Shown: positions 35,685 through 46,451 of the stretch, in pieces
Layout: each line of letters opens with the position of its first letter
Numbering within the stretch: position 1 is the stretch's first letter
NCBI GenBank assembly: GCA_009739215.1
Contig: VSJF01000001.1
Coordinates: 434,001 to 498,000 of the forward strand
Reading direction: 5' to 3'
Source: Floccularia luteovirens
Taxonomy: Eukaryota > Basidiomycota > Agaricomycetes > Agaricales > Squamanitaceae
DNA: 64,000 nt
Notes under the pieces: model-generated
What the model saw: the letters and a program-made list of their open reading frames with translations, nothing else
Told to the model about the DNA's origin: nothing
The model's database searches: none
Made by a program: the position numbers and the translations under genes

Positions 35685-37809
35685 ATGGCCGACCCCTCAT
35701 CGTCATCGTCCTCGCCATCGCCATCGCCCCAACCCTCGTCCCGGAAACACAAAAATAAAAAGGGTGATGTCTCACAGGATAATAACACAAAAGAATCCAA
35801 CGAAACTACGATTGCAAATTTATCAAGCACCGACACTGATCGCCTTCCCTTCTCGACGCTTGAACTTTCCTCACAAACTGAAAATGCGTTACAGAGCATG
35901 GGGTTTAGTACGATGACACCTGTGCAAGCTCGTGCAATTCCCCTGCTTCTTGCTGGAAAAGATGTACTTGGTGCAGCTCGTACGGGTTCTGGGAAGACAC
36001 TCGCTTTCCTTATACCGGCCGTAGAACTTCTTCATAGGATGAGGTTTAAGCCTATGAATGGTGTGCCCTTGTCGTTAACTGTTGAAAGCTCCACATTGCT
36101 CAACAATTTCTTTTTTGATGGTATAGGCACGGGAATTATTATAATAACACCTACTCGTGAACTTGCTCTTCAAATTTTTGGTGTAGCAAAAGACTTGATG
36201 GAACATCACTCACAAACATTCGGAATCGTTATGGGTGGGGCGAACCGACGCGCAGAAGCTGATAAACTCATACGTGGGGTGAACCTTGTAGTTGCGACCC
36301 CAGGACGATTGCTTGATCATCTAGAGGTAGGTTATCTATCTTACTTTTAAAGTCCCTTATATGAATTGCGCCCCACTCAGAATACGAAAGGTTTCGTGTA
36401 CAGGAACTTGAAAGCCCTCGTGATTGATGAAGCTGATAGGATATTAGAAATTGGATTTGAAGAGGAGATGAAGAAAATTATTTCTATTCTTCCAAATGGT
36501 ACGTACTTTAGTAATTCAAGATAAATCTTGGCTTAACCAATCAAAATTTAAAGAAAACAGGCAATCAATGCTATTCTCTGCCACCCAAACAACAAAAGTC
36601 ACAGACCTTGCACGAATCTCTCTCAGGCCTGGTCCTGTACATGTCGATGTGGACAGCAATGAGGCCACTAGTACAGTAACAACCCTCTCCCAAGGTTATG
36701 TCGTCTGTCCCTCCGACCGACGCTTCCTTCTCCTCTTCACATTCTTGAAAAAAAATCTCAAAAAGAAGGTCATCGTATTCTTCTCCTCGTGTAATTCTGT
36801 AAAGTATTATGCGGAGCTATTAAATTATATTGACGTTCCAGTACTTGATCTTCACGTGAGTTACTATCCTACCTCGCAACATCATTAACTACATGCTGAA
36901 AATGGGTTGTTTTTTTCTGTACACTCGTAGGGCAAACAAAAACAACAAAAACGAACAAACACGTTTTTCGAATTTATCAATGCCGAATCCGGTATCCTCC
37001 TCTCCACTGATGTAGCAGCCCGAGGTCTCGATATTCCCCGTGTAGACTGGATAGTCCAATATGACCCCCCAGATGATCCTCGGGATTATATCCACCGTGT
37101 GGGACGTACAGCCCGTGCCGGGAAAGTTGGGAAGAGCCTGCTATTCTTGTTGGAGAGTGAACTTGGATTCCTAAGATATCTGAAAGAAGCCAAAGTTCCG
37201 CTTAACGAGTTTAGTTTCCCCGCGGATAGGATTGCAAATGTTCAGTCTCAAGTGAGTTTTTCTTCCTCTTCTGGTGTTTCCAATTCAATCATATCTCATA
37301 TCCATTTGCATTTATAGCTCGAGAAACTCCTTCAGAAAAATTATTTCCTTCACCAATCGGCGAAAAATGGTTATAGATCATACCTCCAAGCCTACGCATC
37401 GTATTCACTGAAGAAGATCTTTGACGTCAATGCATTGGACCTTGTTAAAGTTGGTAAAGCTTTTGGATTTGCGGTACCTCCCAGAGTGAATTTGAACCTT
37501 GGTCCTGGGTCGGGAACTCCTTCGACAGGTGCAAAGCGGAAGAGAGCGAAAAGTGGAGATGATGAAGGTGATGCCGAAGACGGTGGAGATGTAGTAGAAG
37601 GGCAAGAACACGACAGTGGTGGTGATGAAAATGAAAATGAAGATTCTAACGAAATTCCAATAAAAAGATCAGACAGGGCTCCTTTGCAGAGAAGAGTTGG
37701 GAAAGCTCGGCGGATAGAGACTGTTGGACAGCGTAAAGTGGGGAAAGAGATATATCGCCGAGAACGGGAACGAAAAATGGCCAGAGATAAAGGTCAATGG
37801 AGTCGATGA
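35685..37809 (+). CDS. HAS1: HAS1/DDX18 DEAD-box RNA helicase
   Basis: Nucleolar helicase needed for 40S and 60S ribosome assembly. The start is the ATG at 35685 ([10 protein letters not shown]). Motifs in order: a Q-motif region ([15 protein letters not shown]), Walker [78 protein letters not shown] and [10 protein letters not shown], with the HAS1-type C-terminus ([35 protein letters not shown]). The tail is acidic then basic, as usual for nucleolar helicases. Five or six introns; the one after KPMNG is longer (about 90 bases). Confidence 0.96.
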
Positions 37810-37997
37810 ATTTTTTTAGATTTTTATTTGCAGTGTAGTTATTTGTTTTCATACGCATTGTATCTCTTTATCTATTATGTTGGATTTATTGCGAAGGGTT
37901 GTATCTCCACAATTCAGTAACGACACCGAAGGTTAACAACGAATACTTAGTGCTGAGTGCACTGCTCCAGACATCATCCTATGATACCAAAACTGGC
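37810..37997. other. HAS1 3' flank
   Basis: AT-rich 3' flank; nothing recognised. Confidence 0.4.
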
Positions 37998-38276
37998 ATG
38001 AATTCATCTCAACCCAAGCGAAGAAAAGTCGCAAATCATAGCGCAAAAAAAGTATACAAAAATCTTAGAAAATCAAAAGGTAATTCCTAAAATTCTCACA
38101 GATATCTTATTAGAGGTAAATAGCTTCGTCAACATTTTACTACTCAAGTTCACTTTAGCTAACAATCAATAAATTAGATCTTCAAAGCACTTGAACCAAA
38201 TGATTTGCTTCAGATTGCTCGTGCTTCGAAGAATCTCAAGCAAATCCTTATGAGTCGCTCCGCAACGACTACTTAG
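37998..38276 (+). pseudogene. Truncated F-box gene remnant
   Basis: Opens with a basic leader (MNSSQPKRRKVANHSAKK) like that of the F-box gene at 33699, then KILTDILLE, an intron of about 60 bases, and IFKALEPNDLLQIARASKNL, KQILMSRSATTT before a stop. It ends exactly where the intact family member continues into its VW and zinc-binding part. The leader and the F-box are in different frames, offset by one surplus base near 38078. No zinc finger follows. Confidence 0.7.
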
Positions 38277-38914
38277 TCTTACATTATCATTGTCCGGTCA
38301 AGTCATACAACCATTTTTCACATCTTCTTGGCCTGTTTACTCGAAGCTATAAACGCTGCAAATGCAAGCGAAGCTTGGTTTGCCTGCTCGACTTGAGGAA
38401 ATCCCGCCGCACGTTATGAGGAAGAGTAGTTGGAGTGTATTCATCGGATACGACCGTCTGACCCGCACTTCATTGGTACTCCTTCAAACAGAAGTCGAGT
38501 TTGGCAGCATCGTTGCTCGCATTCTGGACACAGATATCTGGCAGCTCCAAGTTTATAAGCTGTGCATTTAGGGATCTTACGCCGCATTCTCTCCTGACTC
38601 TAACTTGTACATAGTTATCGATTGGGACGATGGACTCTCACACCAGCAATCTTTTCATGGTAATATACAATCACACAGTCCTCGAGAACGAACACCTGCT
38701 TGCGCAATAATTAAAGCCGTGAACTATTATTCGTGGTTCAATAAATTTTCTATCATATCTGATCTCAATTCTATTAATATACCCGGCATGACATATCAAT
38801 ATATCATCAATCATCGACATTTATCAGCTCCAGGGCAATTCTGAGAGTATATATATGTAAACGGGACCTTCACGAGAAGATAAGTAAAGACCCCCTCGAT
38901 CTAAAACCCTCACC
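38277..38914. other. Unassigned region before ALDH
   Basis: Two short plus-strand open frames occur (38362-38571 and 38605-38844) with no family I recognise. They may be leftovers of the F-box locus. The last 100 bases are the ALDH promoter and leader. Confidence 0.35.
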
Positions 38915-41316
38915 ATGCCTGGTACATTTTCATATGAGTTTGATACTCCTGTGTTCAAAGGCACAGCGAAGATAAACACAGGGTTAGTGTATTTTCCCTA
39001 CAAATAATACCAACTGATTTCGATGATCATTCAATTTAGGTTGTTCATCAACGGAGAGTGGGTGGACCCTGTAGAACCAGCAGCTATTGAGTGAGTCATA
39101 TCTGATAACTATTAACAAGTGAACCAACATACGCACACGCAGTGTTGTTAATCCAGGTTGGTGTTGTATAGTTTCACCTACATTTCATTAGTGACTTCAT
39201 GTTTTTTTATCAGCCACTGGAAAGGTCATCACATCAGTATCTGCCGGTTCAACGAAAGACGTTGATCGTGCCGTAGCAGCGGCAGAAAAGGTTGTTCATG
39301 TTTGACTTCCGTTGAATTTGCAACTGACTATAATTATTAATATACCCCAGGCTTACAAAGCCTCATGGGGCTTGAAGGTCCCTGGAGTCGTCCGGGGAAA
39401 ACTACTAAACAAATTAGCAGACCTCATTGAACAAAACATCGATGAGTTCTCAGCTCTGGAAGCTTTGAACGCTGGTATGTCATTTCATTTTCATACTGAA
39501 TATGTCCTAACCATGTATCGTCAGGTAAAACATTTGGAAACGCAAAAGCTGGGGACATGGGATTTTCCATAGCTTGCATCAGATACTACGCGGGCTGGGC
39601 AGATAAAATTCAAGGGAAAACTATCGAAGTACGCCTTTCAAACATAGATTATGCAAAACTCATATTTCATACTTATCATACTACAGACTAACGAAAATAA
39701 ACTGACATATGCAAGACGGGAGCCATATGGCGTAGTAGTAAGTATATCATATACTCGTGATCTTGCTTCATGTAACTTCAATGCAACTTACTACTCATTC
39801 TGAATAGGGCCAAATCATCCCCTGGAACTTCCCTTTGGTAGGGTCAACAAGCTCTATCAGGGTATCCAGACACTGATAGCATGTCAGATGATGGCGGCTG
39901 CGAAGATTGCTCCAGCTTTGGCAACTGGAAACACAATCGTGCTTAAGGTTTGTAACAACTCTCATTCCGGTACATAATAATTGGCCAAATCAAGTTCTTC
40001 GTTCCAGCCTTCTGAGATCACACCTTTGACCGCACTCAAACTCGCTGGTTTGATTAATGAGGCAGGGTTCCCACCTGGTGTTGTCAATATCATCAATGGT
40101 TATGGTAAGATCGTCTGCTCCCTCCCACGCTGACAGCCATTGAGATGAATGATAGGACATACTGTTGGACAAGCGATTAGCGAACACCTGAGAATTTGGA
40201 AGGTTGCATTTACTGGGAGCACCCTTACAGGCCGCAAAATTCTGAAAGCAGCTGCGGAGACAAATCTGAAAGCAGTGACGTTGGAGTTGGGCGGAAAGAG
40301 TCCAACAATCATTTTTGATGATGCAGACTTAGAGCAAGCAGTGAAATGGGCTGCGCATGGAATGTTGTAAGTGATCCCGGCATTCAAACGTGGTTACCAG
40401 AGATTTACACCACTTTTTAGCTTCCACATGGGTAAGAAAATAACAGAAAGGATGTAAAGACATGGTCTAATAATTATCAGGTCAAACCTGCACAGCCGGC
40501 TCCCGTATCTTCGTCCATGAGAAGATATATGATGAATTCCTGGAAAAGTTTACTCTAATTGCCAAAGCATTAGACGGTGCCACTGGTGACCCATTTGCAC
40601 CAAACACTCAACACGGGCCTCAGGTATCCAAAGTACAATTTGATGTAAGCAGAACTTTTCTTTATAATAGTTTTCTTTTAACCAATTCGGATTAGCGCGT
40701 CATGAAGTACATCGATTCTGGTAAAGAACAAGGCGCAACTGTACATATTGGGGGAGAGAGTAGTGGACAAGAGGGATACTTTATCAAACCGACTATCTTC
40801 ACAGATTGCAAACCGGACATGCAGATAGTGCGCGAGGAGATCTTTGGACCTGTTGTTGTGGTGATCAAATTCAAGACTGAAGAGGGCAAGTGTTTCGATT
40901 TGAAAGCCTGTAGATTCATTTTTTTTACTATGGCTGGAAATTTAGAGGTGATCGAAATGGCGAATGACACAACGTATGGACTTGCTTGTCATCTATTTTC
41001 CGAAAATGCTAGCCGGGCGATTCGTGTTGCGCATGCAATCGAAGCTGGCATTGCTTGGGTAAAACTCAAATCCTCTAATCTACATGATACCCAAAATTAA
41101 CTATCAAACTTCCAGGTCAATTGTGCAAATGCTGCGGACGTGCAAGTTCCTTTTGGTGGATACAAACAATCTGGAATAGGACGCGAGATGGGAGAGAACG
41201 CCATCGACATGTAAGTTTTTTGTTTCTACCTTATCAAACACTATGCTGACGAATCTTAACTAATTAGATATACTCAAGTGAAGAGTGTATATATTAATAT
41301 TGGGATCAAACTATGA
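38915..41316 (+). CDS. NAD(P)-dependent aldehyde dehydrogenase, class 1/2 type
   Basis: Oxidises aldehydes to acids. The fold is complete: [33 protein letters not shown] (cofactor binding), [22 protein letters not shown], the catalytic glutamate in LELGGKSP, the catalytic cysteine in [17 protein letters not shown], and the C-terminal [25 protein letters not shown]. About a dozen introns. Two exons are tiny: 39143-39156 (14 bases) and 40421-40431 (11 bases, coding FHMG just before the catalytic cysteine). No obvious targeting peptide, so probably cytosolic. Substrate not predictable beyond class (acetaldehyde-like or broad). Confidence 0.94.
39143..39156 (+). other. 14-base microexon in ALDH
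   Basis: Between an intron ending CACGCAG and one starting GTTGGT. Joining it to its neighbours gives DVVNPATGKV, which is strongly conserved in the family; skipping it shifts frame. Confidence 0.85.
40421..40431 (+). other. 11-base microexon in ALDH
   Basis: Flanked by a CTTTTTAG acceptor and a GTAAGA donor, introns of 54 and 49 bases. It supplies the codons that join the helix ending GM to MGQTC of the active site (FFHMGQTC). Skipping it removes 11 bases and shifts frame. Confidence 0.85.
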
Positions 41317-41636
41317 AAGTTTGCATTGATATGTACGGATACAATGTTGTATATTACATGAAATAACTGAAACAGAAATTGTCCTCAAAAGGTTTTAATT
41401 TTACCGCCTAAGAAAAAAATTTTAAATCGGATGCTTTCACATAGTCTTCAATACATACGTACAGAATCATCAAAAATGTTCTTGAGACTATCCGCGACAA
41501 TCTGGGATTTGTGGTGAATCTTTGCAATTCTGCAATTACTACAAAGCAGTAGTAGTATACATATCAAGATACTTTTAAATATTATCACATCTACGAATTT
41601 CAACAAACCGAAGGATATAAAACATGCGTATACAAT
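41317..41636. other. Convergent 3' flanks of ALDH and UTP4
   Basis: AT-rich; no gene seen. Confidence 0.5.
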
Positions 41637-44600
41637 CTATGTTCCATACCGATGTTTGAAGAATGCCGGCGGTAATCCAGCGAGGACATCCACGAGCGGA
41701 CGTTCTACTATAACAAGTTCTTCCGCTCCGATGGAACCAACGAAAGCGGCACACAAAATGGGGCGGTAGTTCGTTATAAACCTGATTTTCGAGTCTGTTT
41801 CTGCCATATGTGGAGGTAGGAATTCGGGGAGTGCATGGTCATAGGGGTCCTGTTCATCTACAGGACTTTGTGCTTGGGTATTCTGTGGTTCACTCCTGCG
41901 TCTCTTGTGATTGCTTCTATCACCACCCTTACGAGCAGAAGCAAGAGCACCAAGAGGAATTTTGCACATCCATGTAGAACCCCAGAGTATAGCGTACTCC
42001 CCACCCCCATCTGATCCTGGCTTCATGCCCCGATCACGCGCAACTAACATACCAAGCACAGGGTCATGCATATCAGCAAGTCTACGCATCCCAGCTTGTA
42101 ATAGTGTTCCTCTCCCATTTCCATTTCCATTCCCACGACTCATATCGTCTTCAAGACCAAGGCCATTCACAGACGACCAGAAAGCTCGTGATTCAACGTC
42201 GAATATGTGCAATGAGTTGTCTGCTAGTGCCAGAACGAGTTGTGCGCCACTCCTTCGAGGTGTGAAGGAGAATGCTAGGGTGGGGTGCGGGAGGGTAGGA
42301 AGAGCAGTGTGATGCTTTGCCCCCAAACATAATTAGTCTCAATAATCCAAATAAAGGAAGAAAAGTCTGCTCACTGTGATAGAGTCAAGATTGAAGATAT
42401 GTGTCCGACATCTATCATCAGAACTCGCCAGCCATTGTCCATCACTGCTAACCACAAGGCGCAACATTGTTACAGAGGTCTCTCCGCCACCACCCACATC
42501 ACACTCATCGTCCTCTGAATCTTTCCCTCCATCTCCTACCACTCTCATCTCTCATCTTCGCATCCTCGTCCCCGCTTTCTTCTTGCTCTCCTCCTTGGTT
42601 CTCATCTTCGTCATTAGTCACCCTCACTCGTACTCTGTTACTGCCTGCGATAGCACGTCCATAACCACCAACGCGATGGTGGTCAAACCGGCGCAATACA
42701 CGTGGTGAGCCGTCAAGATCTATAAAGAGAATGTGACCTGAGGCCCGCAGTAGCCAGTACAAGTCTTTTAGAATCAGGTGTGAACGTGAGTGCTTGTGCA
42801 CCTGTGAGCAAGGTAGAGGAAGAGGAAGTTGGCTGAAAAAGATGGGATATGTGCAGAAAGTATGACAGCAAAATCACGTATTCGTTTCGCGACAAGGTTG
42901 TCTTTACGCTATTAGGGGAGTAGATTAATTTTTAGCAGCAAATATGTCAGCTTAGAGCCTTACATCTGTATTGAGCGCGAATAACTTCGTCTCATAGCGA
43001 TCTGACACAGCGAGCCACCGTCCATCGTCCGACACTGCGCAGGCTACAATATTCGTGCTCACGTTCAAATCCATCTCCAACACTTTTCTCCCATCCACCC
43101 TTATACTCCACTTCCTCGTCTCCACCTAGCTTCGGCCCGTCCGCTGTCCGTTCCCCGCCTTCACCATCCTCCATATCCACGTCCATGCTATCTACCTCTT
43201 TACCTCTTGCTTCATTCTCCGCGATACCTGCGTCTAACAACCAAGGTGGACGCTTTACAGAGATATTCTTAATTCTCCACTAGCGCCAAACCCGCTTCAC
43301 GCACGCACACGGCTAACCGCGCTCCAAACGAAACACACACACGCCCCGCCACGGGATATGCCACGCGTCTGTGATATGCATCTTCAAACGTTGATTCCGC
43401 ACTTGTCACAAGTGGGTTTATCACACGAGATATAGTACTGGCAGGGAGGGCTGCGGGTGCTAGGACAAGATTCATATCTAGTCCTCCGCTTACAAGTATA
43501 GGAGCGACCGGGGGTTTTCTTGACGTCAATGCCGTCCTGCGAGATTGGAAGGCGGTAGGCAGAGGTGTGTAAGGTGGCCATGATGCAAGTGCACGGATAT
43601 CGTGCGAGTGCATGCGCTTGGAGGCGGTCCGTGCCCAACGGTTTCGGATCATTATTGCTTGTCGTTGTTACAAGAGAGAACTGGACAGTTTTTTGGTCAA
43701 CTCCAGATGTATAGACGGCTTTACCTTCCTAAAGTAAAATGAGAATATGACACAAAGTAAATAATGTAAACTTACGGGATTAATGGTGAGGCACAGAACG
43801 TCAGCATTATGTGCCGGGAAGTTCTGTAGCAGCGTGCAAGTCTTGGAGTCCCAGAATTTTACCATACCAAGAGAGTCACCAGACACAATCGTGCCATCTC
43901 TTAAATGCGTACTAATTAGCTGGTAATACAGATCATGAAAAAGTGTAACACACCCAAGCACACCTACAGTCCACACCAGCGTACGCTCACCTCTCACCTT
44001 GTCCACACCCATCCGATCAACTACGCGTCCAGTCGCGACGTCCCACTTACGCACACTACTATCCGACCCGCCTGTTACTATCCAAGAATCGTCCCACTGG
44101 TCACCATCATCGTCATCATCACTATCGCTGTCACTCAGACTGTTTTCACTATTGGGCTTATCACTACGACCGTTTACATCGTGATTTTTTTGTTTGGGTT
44201 TCCGAGGAAGGGGTGGACCCCACGCCACACTGAGCACACGACATTTCACGCGATCAAATCGTCGCAAGTGAGTCAATGTATCGTTCAACAGTGATAATAG
44301 GCGCACAGTCCCATCTTCACACCCCATTGCTAGGGTAGTTGATGAGGGGTTGACAGCGATACACCATATGGCTCCGCCCTGTGAACTGACCGTTCTCTAG
44401 ATGAACAGGGTGAGGTTGCGCCGTTGTTAATAGATATCCAATCACACGTACTCGTAGACATGAGTTCTCTATATCCCATTCCAAAAGCTCACTACCCCCT
44501 CCTGAGCTAAATAATCGAAGATCTGAACATTTAGGTACTTGACCCTCTACTAGATCGTCTGGATATCGTATAGTAAAAGCCAAAGAGTCCACTTTTGATG

Positions 44601-44934
44601 GATACGGTCCTGCAATTGTCTAACACTTTCGTCAGGCATTTTATAATTTGATATAATCTATTCGCACTTTGCGTGGAATCCAAGCTTGGTGGGACTGCGC
44701 CTCGTCCTCAGCACCGACCCACTCACATATATCTATGTTCCCATTTGCGTGGCCAACTGCAAGTGTACCGTATGCGTGTCGAAGAGGGTGTTTCCCCCGT
44801 GACGACTTTTTCTTTCCATTGATTGAAGGGAGTGGTAAAGGAGGGAACGCGAGTGCAGTTATCGCGCTCGGCGCGTAGTCTATGAATCTGCAACGATGGA
44901 CTGTAAGTACTGTGGGTTCACGTCTCCTTTCCAT
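41637..44934 (-). CDS. UTP4: UTP4/cirhin WD40 protein of the SSU processome
   Basis: t-UTP subunit needed for pre-18S rRNA transcription and processing in the nucleolus. The start chosen is MERRREPTVLTVHRCRFID; the family begins near VHRCRF, so a short spliced first exon is an alternative. WD-type blades follow: ALAFPP, LAVGHANGNIDICEW, AMGCEDGTVRLLSL, WIVTGGSDSSVRKWDVATG, GTIVSGDSLGMVKFWDSKT, NADVLCLTIN, HSHDIRALASWPP, and after a poorly conserved acidic part ACAVSDDGRWLAVSD, MLRLVVSSDGQWLASSD, LVLALADNSLHIFDVES and the hallmark tail VERPLVDVLAGLPPAFFKH. The frame breaks at about 43276 and 43085, and less surely at 42490-42545; in each case the conserved protein continues one base on. About seven introns. 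Confidence 0.9.
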
Positions 44935-45093
44935 GTAGATTAAATGAGGATTGTCCCAATCCAAAACTTTTTTTCTGTCAAATATAGAAAACGTGACCTG
45001 TGTCCCTCGATGTACTCCAACAAAATTTAACTTCCATTTTTTAACTTGTAACTTCACCAAACTTCAAATTCAATCTCTCTAATCTTATTCTCG
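44935..45093. promoter_or_regulatory. Shared divergent promoter, UTP4 / TIM10
   Basis: 159 bases between start codons. No site recognised. Confidence 0.5.
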
Positions 45094-45512
45094 ATGTCAT
45101 TTCTTGGTGGTGGCCGCAATGGTGGAGGATCTCCAGCCGGTGGAGTAAATACGGAGAAGATTGAATTGGCGGTGACAGAGTATGAGACACGACATTCATA
45201 ATTCTGAGTCTTAACCTAACCGGAAGTTTTTCTTTCCTAGACTAGACACTGTCACAGACTTTTTCAACCGCATGGTCAAGTTAGTCTTTGATATCTACAC
45301 GTTGCCTGCTAGACTCATTATTGTGTTCGTTCAGCTCATGTCATGCCAAATGCATCAGCACCCGCTATTCTGACGCAGATCTCAACAAGGGCGAGAGCGT
45401 CTGCATTGACAGATGCGTAGCCAAGTTCAATGATGTGCAGAAGAAAGTTGGAGAGAAACTACAGAGCAGGGGAGCGGCGAGTGCTGGTAGTGGCATGGGA
45501 GTGCTATCATGA
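45094..45512 (+). CDS. TIM10: TIM10 small Tim chaperone
   Basis: Intermembrane-space chaperone that pairs with Tim9 to carry hydrophobic precursors to TIM22 and SAM. Three exons, 45094-45179, 45241-45279 and 45335-45512, give 100 residues. The twin CX3C signature is present: CHAKC and CIDRC, 15 residues between them, with family context VTDFFNRM before and KFNDVQKKVGEKL after. The Gly-rich N-terminus (MSFLGGGRNGGG) is longer than in yeast. Divergent from UTP4. Confidence 0.96.
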
Positions 45513-45726
45513 GCTGTCATTGCAAGAGCCGGTGCAGAGGTTTTTACATCTAATAATATGATGAACAAGTACATCAGACTATAGCCACCTTTACCGAACC
45601 AAAAATTCAATCTTGCACATAGACGGGAGTATGTACAACTACGTGTAAGTATAATCATAGAAACCCCTCGTCACACACACAATATCGAAACCCGAACGAT
45701 ATGCTAACCTCGTCAGGACAAAATGT
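45513..45726. other. Convergent 3' flanks of TIM10 and 4F5-like gene
   Basis: Short AT-rich gap; nothing recognised. Confidence 0.4.
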
Positions 45727-46121
45727 TCACTTGGTAAATGAGGGGAAGCATTCTGCCATAGTCTTGGAGTGCTTGTTTTGAGAGTGTTCCTCAAGTCTAT
45801 CATGATGCTTAATGACATTGCTACAACTCCAAAATATATATACTTACGCTGGTGCACGTGTAGTGATGAGCTAGTGATATGGAAAATAAGTGCTCCGCTC
45901 CGTAATTTGTTATACTGGTTTTAAAAAAACTTACGAATGCCTGTTTGCACTGATCGCATACGATCGATTTGGCTGCTTCGTTCACTTTGGACTGGCTTTT
46001 CGAACCCTTCGGACCGTCTTTTGCATTTCGCTCGCGTTTTTGAGCAGCTTTAGCACCCTAAACATGCGGTTACTATGTGCTCATGAGAGTTTGCATTTGT
46101 GGGAAGACTTACGTTACCCAT
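45727..46121 (-). CDS. Small 4F5/zf-met2-type zinc-binding protein
   Basis: About 73 residues from four exons; the first exon holds only MGN. Splicing gives a very basic 4F5-type N-terminus (GAKAAQKRERNAKDGPKG, SKSQSK) and a single C2H2 zinc knuckle (CDQCKQAF with EEHSQNKH further on), ending CFPSFTK. This is the widely conserved eukaryotic family related to Arabidopsis At2g23090. Cellular role unknown. The third intron could use several acceptors; the chosen one keeps the zinc-finger histidines in frame. Confidence 0.88.
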
Positions 46122-46451
46122 GACACAGAAATGAAAATGAAATCTATAAGCAGTCCAAAGGAAAAAGAGATGAGAACGAGAGAGAACGACGGCGAGATGA
46201 TAAAGTTATGGGACACTGCTCAGCTCGGATCACTGCAGCTGTGCTGCGTATGTAAGCGGCTATCAGCTATAATTAAAACCGGACCGACCGGTTGTACAAA
46301 AATTCAGAAAACAGAAAATGAGTATGACGATAAACATGGTGCCATATGCTCTATCGTTCTCCCTGCTTCTTCTCTCGTTCCTTGTTCCGTCCCGTTAACA
46401 GCTCGTCTAACCTCGTACGTCCCTAGACGTTTACCTCGTCTCAATTCTACA
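46122..46451. promoter_or_regulatory. Shared divergent promoter, 4F5-like / threonine aldolase
   Basis: 330 bases between divergent starts; no specific site recognised. Confidence 0.45.
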
